Shown here piece by piece: positions 14,553-21,250 of a stretch of DNA of 21,250 bases. The stretch is taken from contig DASVSL010000013.1 in the NCBI GenBank assembly GCA_036388095.1, positions 1 through 21,250 on the forward strand, given 5' to 3'. Below the pieces are notes generated by a model. The model was not told the origin of the DNA. It searched no databases and saw only the letters and a program-made list of their open reading frames with translations. A program made the position numbers and the translations under genes. Numbering within the stretch: the stretch's first letter is position 1; every line of letters begins with the position of its first letter. The stretch is from DASVSL01 sp036388095 (GTDB lineage: Bacteria > Patescibacteriota > Saccharimonadia > Saccharimonadales > Saccharimonadaceae).

Positions 14553-15056
14553 ATGGAAAAACCTGATTCACAGACCGATTCGACACCGATTAACGTTCGC
14601 AGGGCAACACCAGCGGGTGTGTCAGCTCTGCGGCAGCAAGGTAAAAAATCACGCCCGAAGTGGCAATGGATCGTGGCTGCAATTCTCGCCGTTGCACTTG
14701 CGTACGCACTGGCATGGGCGATAGGCAAGGCGAGTGCTGGTGGGGGACCACGGGGTGATCGATACCAGGCGGTGTTTCTTGATAACGACCAGGTATTCTT
14801 TGGCAAACTGAAAAACACCGATGGATCGTACTTGCGTCTCGAACAGGCCTTTTCGACCAAGAGCAATGACCTGCCATCGGACGCGTCGGCCGAACAGCGC
14901 GCAACTGCCTCCAATAACATTTCGCTCGTCAAAGTCGGCGACCTCGTCTATGGTCCTGAGAACGTCCTTATGATCCGGGCTGAAAAGGTGAAGTTCTGGC
15001 AAGACCTGAAGACCGACAGCAAGGTAAGCCAGGCAATCGAGAAGGCTAGCAAATAG
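14553..15056 (+). CDS. Conserved CPR-type one-TM protein (FFGKL family) of unknown function
   Basis: 167 residues. A disordered, basic N-terminus (residues 1-37) precedes a TM helix (about 38-60, WIVAAILAVALAYALAWAIG). A globular outer domain follows: YQAVFLDNDQVFFGKLKNTD, YLRLEQAFS, ISLVKVGDLVYGPENVLMI and VKFWQDLKTDSKVSQAIE. I recognise this layout and the VFFGKL / LVKVG / GPE.VLMI / FW..LK.DSKV pattern as a protein common in CPR genomes, but I know of no assigned function. It has the operon's ribosome binding site and lies 12 bases upstream of fpg. Its envelope topology suggests it is carried along with the repair genes rather than working with them. Confidence 0.85.
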   Translation: MEKPDSQTDSTPINVRRATPAGVSALRQQGKKSRPKWQWIVAAILAVALAYALAWAIGKASAGGGPRGDRYQAVFLDNDQVFFGKLKNTDGSYLRLEQAFSTKSNDLPSDASAEQRATASNNISLVKVGDLVYGPENVLMIRAEKVKFWQDLKTDSKVSQAIEKASK

Positions 15057-15068
15057 CCGTACGGGACC

Positions 15069-15959
15069 ATGCCCGAATTACCTGAAGTCGAGACTGTCCG
15101 GCGTGGCCTAAACCGTTTGATTGTTGGCAAGACCATCAAGGCGGTCGCCCATGATACGCCCAAAAACTTTCCAAACGCCCAGGGCGATGTCGACGAGTTT
15201 CTGATTGGCGCCACGGTCGTCGGTGTCCGTCGTCGGGCCAAAGTAATCCTGATTGATTTGAGCAGTGACTATACACTGGTCGTGCATCTGAAAATGACGG
15301 GACAAATGGTGTACGTCGGCCAGCACGAGCAGCAGTGGGGGGCGGGGCATCCGAACGACAGTTTAGTTGGACATCTGCCCGACAAATCGACGCGCGTTAC
15401 GATTGAATTTACGGATGACAGCCGACTTTATTTCAACGACTTTCGGAAGTTTGGCTGGGTGAAGCTATACGCTACTATCGAAGTTCCAAATATCGATTTT
15501 ATGCGCCGGGTCGGCCCGGAGCCGCTCGAGGACGATTTTACGGCTACTCAATTCGAGGAGCGCTTTGCCAGGCGACGTCGGACCAGTATCAAAGCGGCGC
15601 TACTAGACCAAACTGTTGTGGCGGGCGTGGGTAACATTTATGCCGACGAAGCGCTCTGGAGTGCGCACATCCATCCGGCGCGGCTCGTCGGTAGTCTGAG
15701 CCAAGACGAACTGCATAAGCTATACACGCAGGTCCGCGCCGTCATGAATCTGAGCATTGAAAAGGGCGGTTCCAGCAATTCGACTTACCGCGACGCCGAA
15801 GGGAACAAGGGGAGCTACATGCAGTTTGCAAACGTCTTTCGCCGCGAAGGCCAGCCGTGCGTTCGTCACGCCGATGTAGTGATTCAAAAAAGTCGGGTCG
15901 CCGGGCGGGGTACGCATACCTGCCCAGCGTGCCAACCAGAACCGGAGAAGGCGCTATGA
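15069..15959 (+). CDS. mutM: Formamidopyrimidine-DNA glycosylase (Fpg/MutM)
   Basis: 296 residues. It removes 8-oxoguanine and formamidopyrimidine from DNA and nicks the abasic site. The start is fixed by the hallmark MPELPEVETVRRGL: Pro2 is the nucleophile and Glu3 the catalytic acid. Lys58 (RRRAKVILIDL) matches E. coli Lys57. HLKMTGQM and the helix-two-turn-helix region ending VVAGVGNIYADEALW (Asn189) are intact. The C-terminal zinc finger reads C264-V-R-H267 ... C285-P-A-C288: the second ligand is His instead of the usual Cys, while GRGTHTC is normal. The protein is slightly longer than E. coli Fpg (269) because of an insertion around residues 84-105. It overlaps holA in ATGA and lies 12 bases after the one-TM gene. 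Confidence 0.97.
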   Translation: MPELPEVETVRRGLNRLIVGKTIKAVAHDTPKNFPNAQGDVDEFLIGATVVGVRRRAKVILIDLSSDYTLVVHLKMTGQMVYVGQHEQQWGAGHPNDSLVGHLPDKSTRVTIEFTDDSRLYFNDFRKFGWVKLYATIEVPNIDFMRRVGPEPLEDDFTATQFEERFARRRRTSIKAALLDQTVVAGVGNIYADEALWSAHIHPARLVGSLSQDELHKLYTQVRAVMNLSIEKGGSSNSTYRDAEGNKGSYMQFANVFRREGQPCVRHADVVIQKSRVAGRGTHTCPACQPEPEKAL

Positions 15960-16852
15960 TAACATTGCTGACCGGACCTGATAACTATGCCGCCGCAGAA
16001 TTTATTGACACCAAACGACGAGCCTTTACCGGCGAAGTTATATCCATTGATGGCTCTGTCCTCGAAGCAGCCGCCTTGCCGGACGTTTTTACGGGCACAA
16101 CATTGTTCTCAACGGCCCGACTGGTTATTATTCGTGACGCCAGCCGTAACAAAAGTATCTGGACGGTGCTGGATGATTGGGTCGAGCGAATCCCAGCCGA
16201 AACTGACGTCATTTTCGTTGATGAGGCAGCCGACAAACGCACCCGCACGTATAAACAGCTCCAAAAGCACGGTAAGGTGATTGACTGCAAGCTGCCATCG
16301 ACGTCTCAGGTGGCAACCTGGGCGAAGGCGTACGTTTCGGCGCAGAGCGGAACCATACCTCCGCCTGAGCTTGGCTACCTCGTCGGCCTGGTCGGCACAG
16401 ATCGCTGGCGACTCAAAGGCGAGCTCGATAAGCTACTGCTCGCCAAACGGCCCATTAACCGCCAACTGATCGATGAAATCGTCGAGCCGAACCCCGAAGC
16501 GTCGGTTTTTCGACTGCTCGAAGCAATTTTCAGAGGTGAGCGTTCGAAGGCCGAGGACTTGTTTGCGACGGTAGCGCAAAAAGAAGACCCGTATAAGTTC
16601 TTTGGCCTCGTCAGCTCGCAGGTGATCGCGATGCTGGCTATCTTGTCGGCTGGTTCGCGCCGCCGCGGCGACATCGCCCGCGAGCAGGGCATCAGCCCCT
16701 ACATACTGGACACGATGTCACCGATCGCCGAGCGGTTGGGGTTGATGCGTTGCCGCGACATCGCAGCCCGTCTGGCGGTGTGTGACGAAAAAATCAAGAC
16801 CACCGGCGTCGAGCCGTGGCACCAACTACGCGTTACGCTATTGTCGCTATAG
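15956..16852 (+). CDS. holA: DNA polymerase III delta subunit
   Basis: 298 residues from ATG 15956, which overlaps the fpg stop (ATGA); longer upstream reading is only an open frame through fpg. HolA is the clamp-loader subunit that opens the beta sliding clamp. Characteristic features are the opening LLTGPDNYAAAEFIDTKRRA, DVFTGTTLFSTARLVIIRDA in the position of the beta-binding loop, an AAA+-like middle without a Walker A motif (VIFVDEAADKRTRTYKQLQK), a central PPPELGYLVGLVGTDRWRLK helix pair, and a C-terminal domain with SVFRLLEAIFRGERSKAEDL and DPYKFFGLVSSQ. It is shorter than E. coli HolA (343), as is common in small genomes. Coupling with fpg makes a replication/repair operon. Confidence 0.93.
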   Translation: MITLLTGPDNYAAAEFIDTKRRAFTGEVISIDGSVLEAAALPDVFTGTTLFSTARLVIIRDASRNKSIWTVLDDWVERIPAETDVIFVDEAADKRTRTYKQLQKHGKVIDCKLPSTSQVATWAKAYVSAQSGTIPPPELGYLVGLVGTDRWRLKGELDKLLLAKRPINRQLIDEIVEPNPEASVFRLLEAIFRGERSKAEDLFATVAQKEDPYKFFGLVSSQVIAMLAILSAGSRRRGDIAREQGISPYILDTMSPIAERLGLMRCRDIAARLAVCDEKIKTTGVEPWHQLRVTLLSL

Positions 16853-16886
16853 GTAACCGATAAAATGCTTGCGTTTTCGTAGGCCA

Positions 16887-16903
16887 ACTGGTACGCTACC
16901 AGT
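16887..16903. repeat. Perfect inverted repeat upstream of the large surface gene
   Basis: ACTGGTA (16887-16893), CGC, TACCAGT (16897-16903): a seven-base dyad with a three-base centre and no T-run after it. It sits between the holA stop and the leader of the large surface gene, where a promoter should be, so an operator is as likely as a terminator. A weak TTGCGT (16869-16874) with 17-bp spacing to TACGCT (16892-16897) would place the -10 box inside the dyad. Confidence 0.5.
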
Positions 16904-16930
16904 AATGTTTCTCGGTAAAGCCAGGGCATA

Positions 16931-16949
16931 GAGACAAAAAAGAGACAAA
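16931..16949 (+). promoter_or_regulatory. Tandem GAGACAAA leader before the large surface gene
   Basis: GAGACAAA occurs twice, at 16931-16938 and 16942-16949, three bases before ATG 16953. The same octamer precedes ATG 3831 (3822-3829) and ATG 11027 (11012-11019). GAGA is a partial Shine-Dalgarno sequence; the rest may be an A-rich enhancer. Confidence 0.5.
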
Positions 16950-16952
16950 AAC

Positions 16953-19556
16953 ATGCAGTGGATTTTTAATGGCTTTGAGACGCCATCATATGTATCGAAC
17001 CGCATGCGACCAGCGAAGCTCCTTGGCTTTCTGTTGGCCGTCGCGGCAGCACTATCACTACTGACAGTGCTTTTTCCGGCTGACGTCGCAGCGGTAACAA
17101 CCGTTCCAACGAAAATGAACTTTCAGGGCCGACTGACAAACGCGGCCGGTATCACCGTCCCAGACGGCACGTACAATATCCGCCTCAAGCTGTACACGGT
17201 ATCAAGTGCCGGCACTGCCGTCTGGAGCGAAGACCGCCTTGTGTCTGCCGGCCAAGGCGTCGTTGTCACAAAGGGCCTATTCACGGTCAAGCTAGGTGAT
17301 GTCACGACGTTACCGGCGACGCTCTTTGCCAGTGGCGATCTATACCTCGAAATTGAGCTGCCGACACCGGCCACCGCTACGACGTCGAGCCCGAGCTGGA
17401 CCGAAGGCGCGATGACGCCACGCAACCAGCTCGCGACCAGCGCCTATGCCTATAATTCAGAGACACTTGACGGTCTCGACAGCGCCGATTTTGCGCAGAC
17501 CGCAGGCAATAATACCTGGTCTGGCACAAATGCGTTTAACGGCAGTACCCTCAGCGTCGGTGGCTCACCAAACGTGGCTAAGTTTTCGGTCGGAACGCTA
17601 CTGAACGCCGACACAACGAATATGAATGTTACGGTGAACGGGGGACTAGATCAGACCGGGCACACTTTGTCTCTCAAGGGCTCACTCGCTGGCAGTGTGG
17701 GGACGTATTACCCGCGTGAAATGGACGTAGTTGGCAATTATGTATACCTTATCAATCAGGGCAACGGCGGCCCTTATTCAGGACCACTAACGGTCATCGA
17801 TGTAACAAATCCAGCCGCGCCAGCTGTGGTCGGTAGCCTCGATCATACGAGCTTGACGGCGGCCCGTGATGTTCGAGTCGTCGGGCGGTATGCTTACATC
17901 GCAACGTTCAACGACACATTCGCGGTCGTTGATATCAGCGACCCCTCCACGCCTACCTATGTCGCCTCCATCACGAACTCAACGTACCTAGATGAAGCGC
18001 ATGGGCTTGAGATCCAGGGAAAGTACGCCTATGTCGGTGCATCAAATATCACGAACACGAACGGATACTTAACGGTTATTGATATTAGCAATCCGGCTAA
18101 CCCAACAATTGTCAGCCAGATTCTTCATTCAAGTTTGAAAAATGCCCGTCAGGTCGATATCAGTGGTCGCTATGCCTATGTCACCAGTGGTGCAACGAGC
18201 GGTACGGCCGGTCTTTCCATCATAGACATTAGCAATCCGCTCGCCCCAACGTATGTTGGCAGTTATCTCAGTTCCACGCTGATGGTAAGTCGTGACGTGG
18301 TAGTGAATGGAAAGTACGCCTACATCGTCAGTATGCAAAATGATACCTTTGCAATCCTCGATATATCGAATCCCGCAACCCCGACGCTTGTTGGTAGCTA
18401 CACAAGTTCGACGAATATTAATGACCCCTATGACATCACGCTGAACGGTCGTTACGCGTATATCGCCGGCAATGCCAGTGATAACGTCAGTGTCATTGAT
18501 ATCAGTAACCCCGCGACGCCGACGCTTGTCTCTGGTGCTGGTTATACGACGGCAGGCTTGGCGCCGATGGCAACCATTATGAACGGGCGCTACCTATATG
18601 TCGGGACGACAAACTTCTCTGCGAGCACAGTTCAGTTCCGAGTCCTTGACACGAGTGGCGCCACTCTTGGTGCAACAACGACTGCTTCGCTGGACACCAA
18701 TAATTTGCAGGTTGAGGGCTCGGCTGATATTTACGGTGAACTAAACGTTCACGATACGCTTACGGTCGGCCAGGGTGGGATACGGACCGATGGATCGTTG
18801 AATGCTTACGGTGGGTTGACGGCGGGCAACGGACTGTTCCAGGTCGATGCCGAGAATTCACTTGTCAGAGTTGGCCCGGCTACGGCCGACGGCACGGCTG
18901 TCGTGTTCGTGCTCGATACCAAGAACACCGCCGGTGATCCAACGGGTGTCAACGGTGCGATGTACTACAACAGCAACGCCGGTAAGTTCCGCTGCTATGA
19001 AGCGTCTGTATGGAAAGACTGTATTGGCAGCGGTGCGGCCTCAACTGATGTGTTATTCGTAAACACTTCCGTCCCGGCTGGTAATACACTGACCAATACC
19101 GTTGCAACTGACCAGGCGTTTGCATCTGCGTATACCGTACCCGCCAATGATTGTCAGCCAGGTCGAACCTACCGCATCACTGCCCGTGGCGTATATACGT
19201 TAACGACAGCAGGGAGCTACAACGCAACGATGAAAATCAAATGGGGAACGACGACAGTGCTGTCGAGTGCCGGGGTACAGCTGACTGGAGCCCAAACGAA
19301 TCGACAGTGGCAAGTTATTGCAGATATTATTTGTCAGACGTCCGGGACGACTGGGACCATCGAGGGACAAGGCGGATTCAGGCGTAATGCTTCAAGCACT
19401 GCAGCGGTTGGTGAAACAGAGATGGTAAGTACCGCAGCAGTTACGATCAACACCACCACTAGCCAAAGTCTGCAATTGACGACACAGTTCGCTACAGCAA
19501 ACTCTGGTGACACTATGACCCTTCGTCAGTTCATCGTCGAAGCAATCGGCCCATAA
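16953..19556 (+). CDS. Large exported surface protein, NFQGRL stalk with seven-bladed LVIVD propeller
   Basis: 867 residues. A long N-region and signal core (MRPAKLLGFLLAVAAALSLL, cleavage after DVAA near residue 47) match the layout of the protein at 11027, supporting ATG 16953. Residues about 48-215 are the NFQGRL domain. Bases 17698-18685 encode seven blades of about 45 residues, each with a GxYAY strand and a VIDISNPxxPT strand (for example VVDISDPSTPT, IIDISNPLAPT, VIDISNPATPT), a typical LVIVD-repeat beta-propeller. One FRCY module follows (NGAMYYNSNAGKFRCY, near 18950-19025). The final 170 residues form a beta-rich jellyroll-like head (LFVNTSVPAGNTLTN ... RQFIVEAIGP). There is no C-terminal anchor. 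It is likely an adhesin or appendage subunit; the propeller suggests protein or ligand binding. Confidence 0.88.
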   Translation: MQWIFNGFETPSYVSNRMRPAKLLGFLLAVAAALSLLTVLFPADVAAVTTVPTKMNFQGRLTNAAGITVPDGTYNIRLKLYTVSSAGTAVWSEDRLVSAGQGVVVTKGLFTVKLGDVTTLPATLFASGDLYLEIELPTPATATTSSPSWTEGAMTPRNQLATSAYAYNSETLDGLDSADFAQTAGNNTWSGTNAFNGSTLSVGGSPNVAKFSVGTLLNADTTNMNVTVNGGLDQTGHTLSLKGSLAGSVGTYYPREMDVVGNYVYLINQGNGGPYSGPLTVIDVTNPAAPAVVGSLDHTSLTAARDVRVVGRYAYIATFNDTFAVVDISDPSTPTYVASITNSTYLDEAHGLEIQGKYAYVGASNITNTNGYLTVIDISNPANPTIVSQILHSSLKNARQVDISGRYAYVTSGATSGTAGLSIIDISNPLAPTYVGSYLSSTLMVSRDVVVNGKYAYIVSMQNDTFAILDISNPATPTLVGSYTSSTNINDPYDITLNGRYAYIAGNASDNVSVIDISNPATPTLVSGAGYTTAGLAPMATIMNGRYLYVGTTNFSASTVQFRVLDTSGATLGATTTASLDTNNLQVEGSADIYGELNVHDTLTVGQGGIRTDGSLNAYGGLTAGNGLFQVDAENSLVRVGPATADGTAVVFVLDTKNTAGDPTGVNGAMYYNSNAGKFRCYEASVWKDCIGSGAASTDVLFVNTSVPAGNTLTNTVATDQAFASAYTVPANDCQPGRTYRITARGVYTLTTAGSYNATMKIKWGTTTVLSSAGVQLTGAQTNRQWQVIADIICQTSGTTGTIEGQGGFRRNASSTAAVGETEMVSTAAVTINTTTSQSLQLTTQFATANSGDTMTLRQFIVEAIGP

Positions 19557-19580
19557 GCGGACTTGTTACTCTGATAAAAC

Positions 19581-19610
19581 AAATCGTCCAGCCGGTAGCT
19601 GGACGATTTT
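19581..19610. terminator. Bidirectional Rho-independent terminator
   Basis: AAATCGTCCAGC (19581-19592) and GCTGGACGATTT (19598-19609) form a perfect 12-bp stem with a five-base loop, followed by TTTTTCG on the plus strand and preceded by an A-run that serves the leftward rpsT. It lies between convergent genes. Confidence 0.92.
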
Positions 19611-19634
19611 TCGTTCGTTTGAAACGAGAGGGGA

Positions 19635-20015
19635 CTACGTTGTCTTGGTCTTCTTTGTCGCTGGCTTCTTGGCAGGGGCTTTGGCAGCTGGTTTAGCTGT
19701 CGTCTTGGCGGCTGGCTTTTTCGCAGCTTTTGGAGCGGCCTTGGCGGCGGTTTTTTTGGCAGGCTTCGCAGCCGATCCGGCAGCTTTAGCGGTCGCAGCT
19801 AGCTTGGCTTTGCGGCGGGCAGCGGTGTTTTTCGGCAGGAGGCCTTTTTTAACCATGGTGTCGAGGCGGCTTTGGGCGGAGCTGAGTGATTCGGCCGATG
19901 GCTGCGCGGCAAATGTCTTCATTGCGGTGCGCAGGCTGCGTTTGACGGCGACGTTCCGAGTTCGGCGAACGGCGGTCTGGCGCATACGTTTGATAGCTGA
20001 CTTGATGATAGGCAC
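19635..20015 (-). CDS. rpsT: 30S ribosomal protein S20 with histone-H1-like C-terminal tail
   Basis: 126 residues, starting with GTG at 20015 (read leftward), because MPIIKSAIKRMRQ is the conserved S20 opening; the ATG at residue 11 would cut into the first helix. Residues 1-80 are a normal S20 (KSAIKRMRQTAVRRTRNVAV, SLRTAMKTFAA, LDTMVKKGLLPKNTAARRKA), which binds 16S rRNA in the lower 30S body. Residues 80-126 are a Lys/Ala/Pro tail of AAKPAKKTAAKAAPKAAKKP type, ending KKTKTT. This resembles histone H1 tails and is absent from most S20 proteins (about 87 residues). The frame is intact, so the tail is real. A well-formed promoter (TTTACA/TATAGT) drives it. No ribosome binding site is visible. 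Confidence 0.93.
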   Translation of the reverse strand: MPIIKSAIKRMRQTAVRRTRNVAVKRSLRTAMKTFAAQPSAESLSSAQSRLDTMVKKGLLPKNTAARRKAKLAATAKAAGSAAKPAKKTAAKAAPKAAKKPAAKTTAKPAAKAPAKKPATKKTKTT

Positions 20016-20059
20016 GAGGGTAGAGTACTCCGTTTAGTTGCTATGACAATCAACGGACG

Positions 20060-20088
20060 ACTATAGCTGAAAATCGCCCATCTGTAAA
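20060..20088 (-). promoter_or_regulatory. Sigma-70 promoter of rpsT
   Basis: On the minus strand: TTTACA (20088-20083), a 17-bp spacer and TATAGT (20065-20060). Transcription would begin near 20053, leaving about 38 bases before the GTG start. Confidence 0.82.
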
Positions 20089-20115
20089 GGAGAGAGGCCG
20101 TTGGCAGTAAAAGAC

Positions 20116-20143
20116 TTGACAGTAGTAAAAGGCTTATGATAGT
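20116..20143 (+). promoter_or_regulatory. Promoter of the DHH-like gene
   Basis: Consensus TTGACA (20116-20121) with GATAGT (20138-20143) at 16-bp spacing. A better-looking TATGAT (20135-20140) is only 13 bases away. The two divergent promoters lie about 30 bp apart. Confidence 0.6.
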
Positions 20144-20145
20144 CT

Positions 20146-20169
20146 GGCCTCAAGAAGCCGTGAGAGGCC
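20146..20169 (+). repeat. Short stem-loop in the 5' leader of the DHH-like gene
   Basis: GGCCTC (20146-20151) and GAGGCC (20164-20169) can pair around a 12-base loop at the very start of the predicted transcript. GAGAGGCC also occurs at 20092-20099, upstream of the promoter. The function is unknown. Confidence 0.4.
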
Positions 20170-20191
20170 TCAAATAAAAAAAGCGAACAAA

Positions 20192-21250
20192 ATGCAAACC
20201 GAACCGAATGCAAAACAGCAGATCGTCGATCGTATTAAAAACTCGACGAACATTCTTGTCACTGTTAGTGCCAATCCTTCTGTCGACTCCCTGAGCGCCG
20301 CCTTGAGCCTTGCGCTGATGCTGAACCGGCTCGACAAGCACGCCACGGCTGTTTTTAGTGGCGAGATACCAAAAACGATCAGTTTCTTAAAACCGGATAA
20401 AACCTTTGAGCACACCGTTGATTCACTGCGTGACTTCATCATCGCGCTCGACAAGGAAAAGGCCGATCGTCTGCGTTACAAAGTCGAAGACAACGTTGTT
20501 CGCATCTTCATTACGCCGTACCGCACGACGCTGACGCAGGCCGACCTGCAATTTAGCCAGGGTGATTTCAATGTCGAATTGATCATTGCACTCGGGGTAG
20601 AGAAGCGAGAAGACCTCGACAACGCGATTACCGCGCATGGCCGGATTTTGCACGACGCCACGGTCGTTACGATCAACCAAGATGGGGCGAAATCTGAGCT
20701 CGGCGAACTTGACTGGACCGACCCAGCCGCCAGTAGCCTGTGTGAAATGCTCATGAGCCTCAGTGAGTCGCTGCAGTCGGGCCTGCTGGATCAACAGATC
20801 GCCACTGCCTTGCTGACTGGTATCGTCTCGGCGACTGATCGGTTCCGTAACCAACACACCAGCCCGCGTGTCATGACGATGGCTGCGCAGTTGATGGCGG
20901 CCGGGGCCAACCAGCAGCTGATCGCCACTGAACTTGAAGCTGGCAAGGTGACCGCCCCAGTACCACCAAAAGACGGAGCCGTCCCTCTGAGCGAAGGCAA
21001 ATCACAAAAAGTTAGCGAACCACCAAAAGTCGCTGACGGATCACTCCAGATAACGCACGTACCGGTTGCCGATGCCGAGCCACTACCAGACGATGCCGCC
21101 GCCGCACTCGCCGCCGCTGAGATCGAACTTGCTCGCAACCTGCAAAAAGCAGCTCCGGCGGCTCCCACCGTGTCGGTCGCTGATATGCAGGCTGATCTTG
21201 CCGCTGCCAGCAGTGAAGTGAATGCCGATGCGAATAAAGCGCCAATGACT
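20192..21250 (+). CDS. DHH-phosphoesterase-like protein with degenerate active site, 3'-truncated by the window edge
   Basis: The frame is open for 353 codons from ATG 20192 to the window end. Residues 1-245 follow the fold order of DHH phosphoesterases (NrnA-like): ILVTVSANPSVDSLSAALSL stands where DxDxxGS is expected, VELIIALGVEKREDLDNAIT where the second Asp motif lies, HDATVVTINQDG in place of the DHH strand, and GIVSATDRFRNQ in place of the last motif. Most metal ligands are replaced, so phosphodiesterase activity is doubtful and a binding role is likelier. A Pro/Ala-rich linker (VTAPVPPKDGAVPL onward, about residue 252) suggests a disordered tail or a further domain beyond the window. 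It is divergent from rpsT with its own promoter; the leader has no Shine-Dalgarno sequence. Confidence 0.8.
   Translation, partial: MQTEPNAKQQIVDRIKNSTNILVTVSANPSVDSLSAALSLALMLNRLDKHATAVFSGEIPKTISFLKPDKTFEHTVDSLRDFIIALDKEKADRLRYKVEDNVVRIFITPYRTTLTQADLQFSQGDFNVELIIALGVEKREDLDNAITAHGRILHDATVVTINQDGAKSELGELDWTDPAASSLCEMLMSLSESLQSGLLDQQIATALLTGIVSATDRFRNQHTSPRVMTMAAQLMAAGANQQLIATELEAGKVTAPVPPKDGAVPLSEGKSQKVSEPPKVADGSLQITHVPVADAEPLPDDAAAALAAAEIELARNLQKAAPAAPTVSVADMQADLAAASSEVNADANKAPMT

Noticed and set aside
17698..18685. Regular spacing that at first suggests a CRISPR or DNA repeat array.
   Set aside because: The period is about 135 bp, in frame, conserved at protein level and diverged at DNA level: LVIVD blades of one protein.
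19645..20037. A rightward open frame opposite rpsT encoding a very hydrophobic, TM-like protein.
   Set aside because: It is the complement of the Lys/Ala-rich S20 tail, which reads as Ala/Phe/Leu on the other strand; S20 is certain and has a promoter.
1..21250. Recoding of TGA as glycine, known in some CPR lineages.
   Set aside because: TGA ends polA, the deoxyribosyltransferase-like gene, the HAD gene, fpg, both DUF916-like operon boundaries and others at the expected lengths.
1..21250. tRNA, rRNA, insertion sequences, prophage genes or CRISPR arrays.
   Set aside because: I saw no cloverleaf, transposase, integrase or short regular repeats; intergenic spaces are too short for most of these.

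Overview
The window looks like a piece of a Candidate Phyla Radiation (CPR/Patescibacteria) chromosome, most likely Candidatus Saccharibacteria (TM7) or a close relative. This is inferred from the style of several proteins: an S20 starting MPIIKSAIKRMRQ, a one-TM protein with YQAVFLDNDQVFFGKL, NFQGRL- and FRCY-type surface proteins, and a tiny RKDFLK membrane protein. TGA ends many genes (polA, the HAD gene, fpg and others), so the TGA=Gly code of Gracilibacteria/Absconditabacteria is excluded. Genes are tightly packed; the longest gap between genes is about 180 bp. Several promoters fit the sigma-70 consensus with 17-bp spacers, and ribosome binding sites are often weak or absent.

Layout. 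(1) 1-2806: the end of polA, a nucleoside 2-deoxyribosyltransferase-like gene and a one-TM peptide, overlapping head to tail as an operon. (2) 2884-3762: a PD-(D/E)XK-like protein with its own promoter. (3) 3831-6666: two paralogous small exported beta-proteins, interrupted by a HAD hydrolase, then a membrane-anchored protein resembling the DUF916/DUF3324 (WxL-interacting) family. (4) 6733-8615: a leftward mini-protein with a LAYTG sorting-like signal, then tatA, tatC (with a long basic tail) and a 61-residue protein with an RK-type Tat-like signal. (5) 8707-10919: a LamG surface protein with a WxL-like C-terminal domain, overlapping a second DUF916-like membrane protein. (6) 11027-14500: a modular NFQGRL/FRCY surface protein, a convergent small membrane-anchored protein, and an exported pentapeptide-repeat protein with AT-richer codon choice. 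(7) 14553-16852: an operon of a conserved one-TM protein, fpg (mutM) and holA. (8) 16953-19556: an 867-residue NFQGRL/FRCY protein carrying a seven-bladed LVIVD propeller. (9) 19635-21250: leftward rpsT with a histone-H1-like tail, divergent from a DHH-phosphoesterase-like gene that runs off the window.

How it fits together. Housekeeping replication and repair genes (polA, fpg, holA, rpsT) flank and interrupt a roughly 13-kb block devoted to the cell envelope. The recurring unit is a small or LamG-bearing exported beta-protein followed directly by a one-TM DUF916-like partner, seen twice. This resembles in architecture the WxL/WxL-interacting surface system of Firmicutes. Together with the Tat genes, a sorting-signal mini-protein and two modular adhesin-like proteins that share a stalk but differ in their heads, it may be a surface-display or host-contact system. 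That functional reading is inference.
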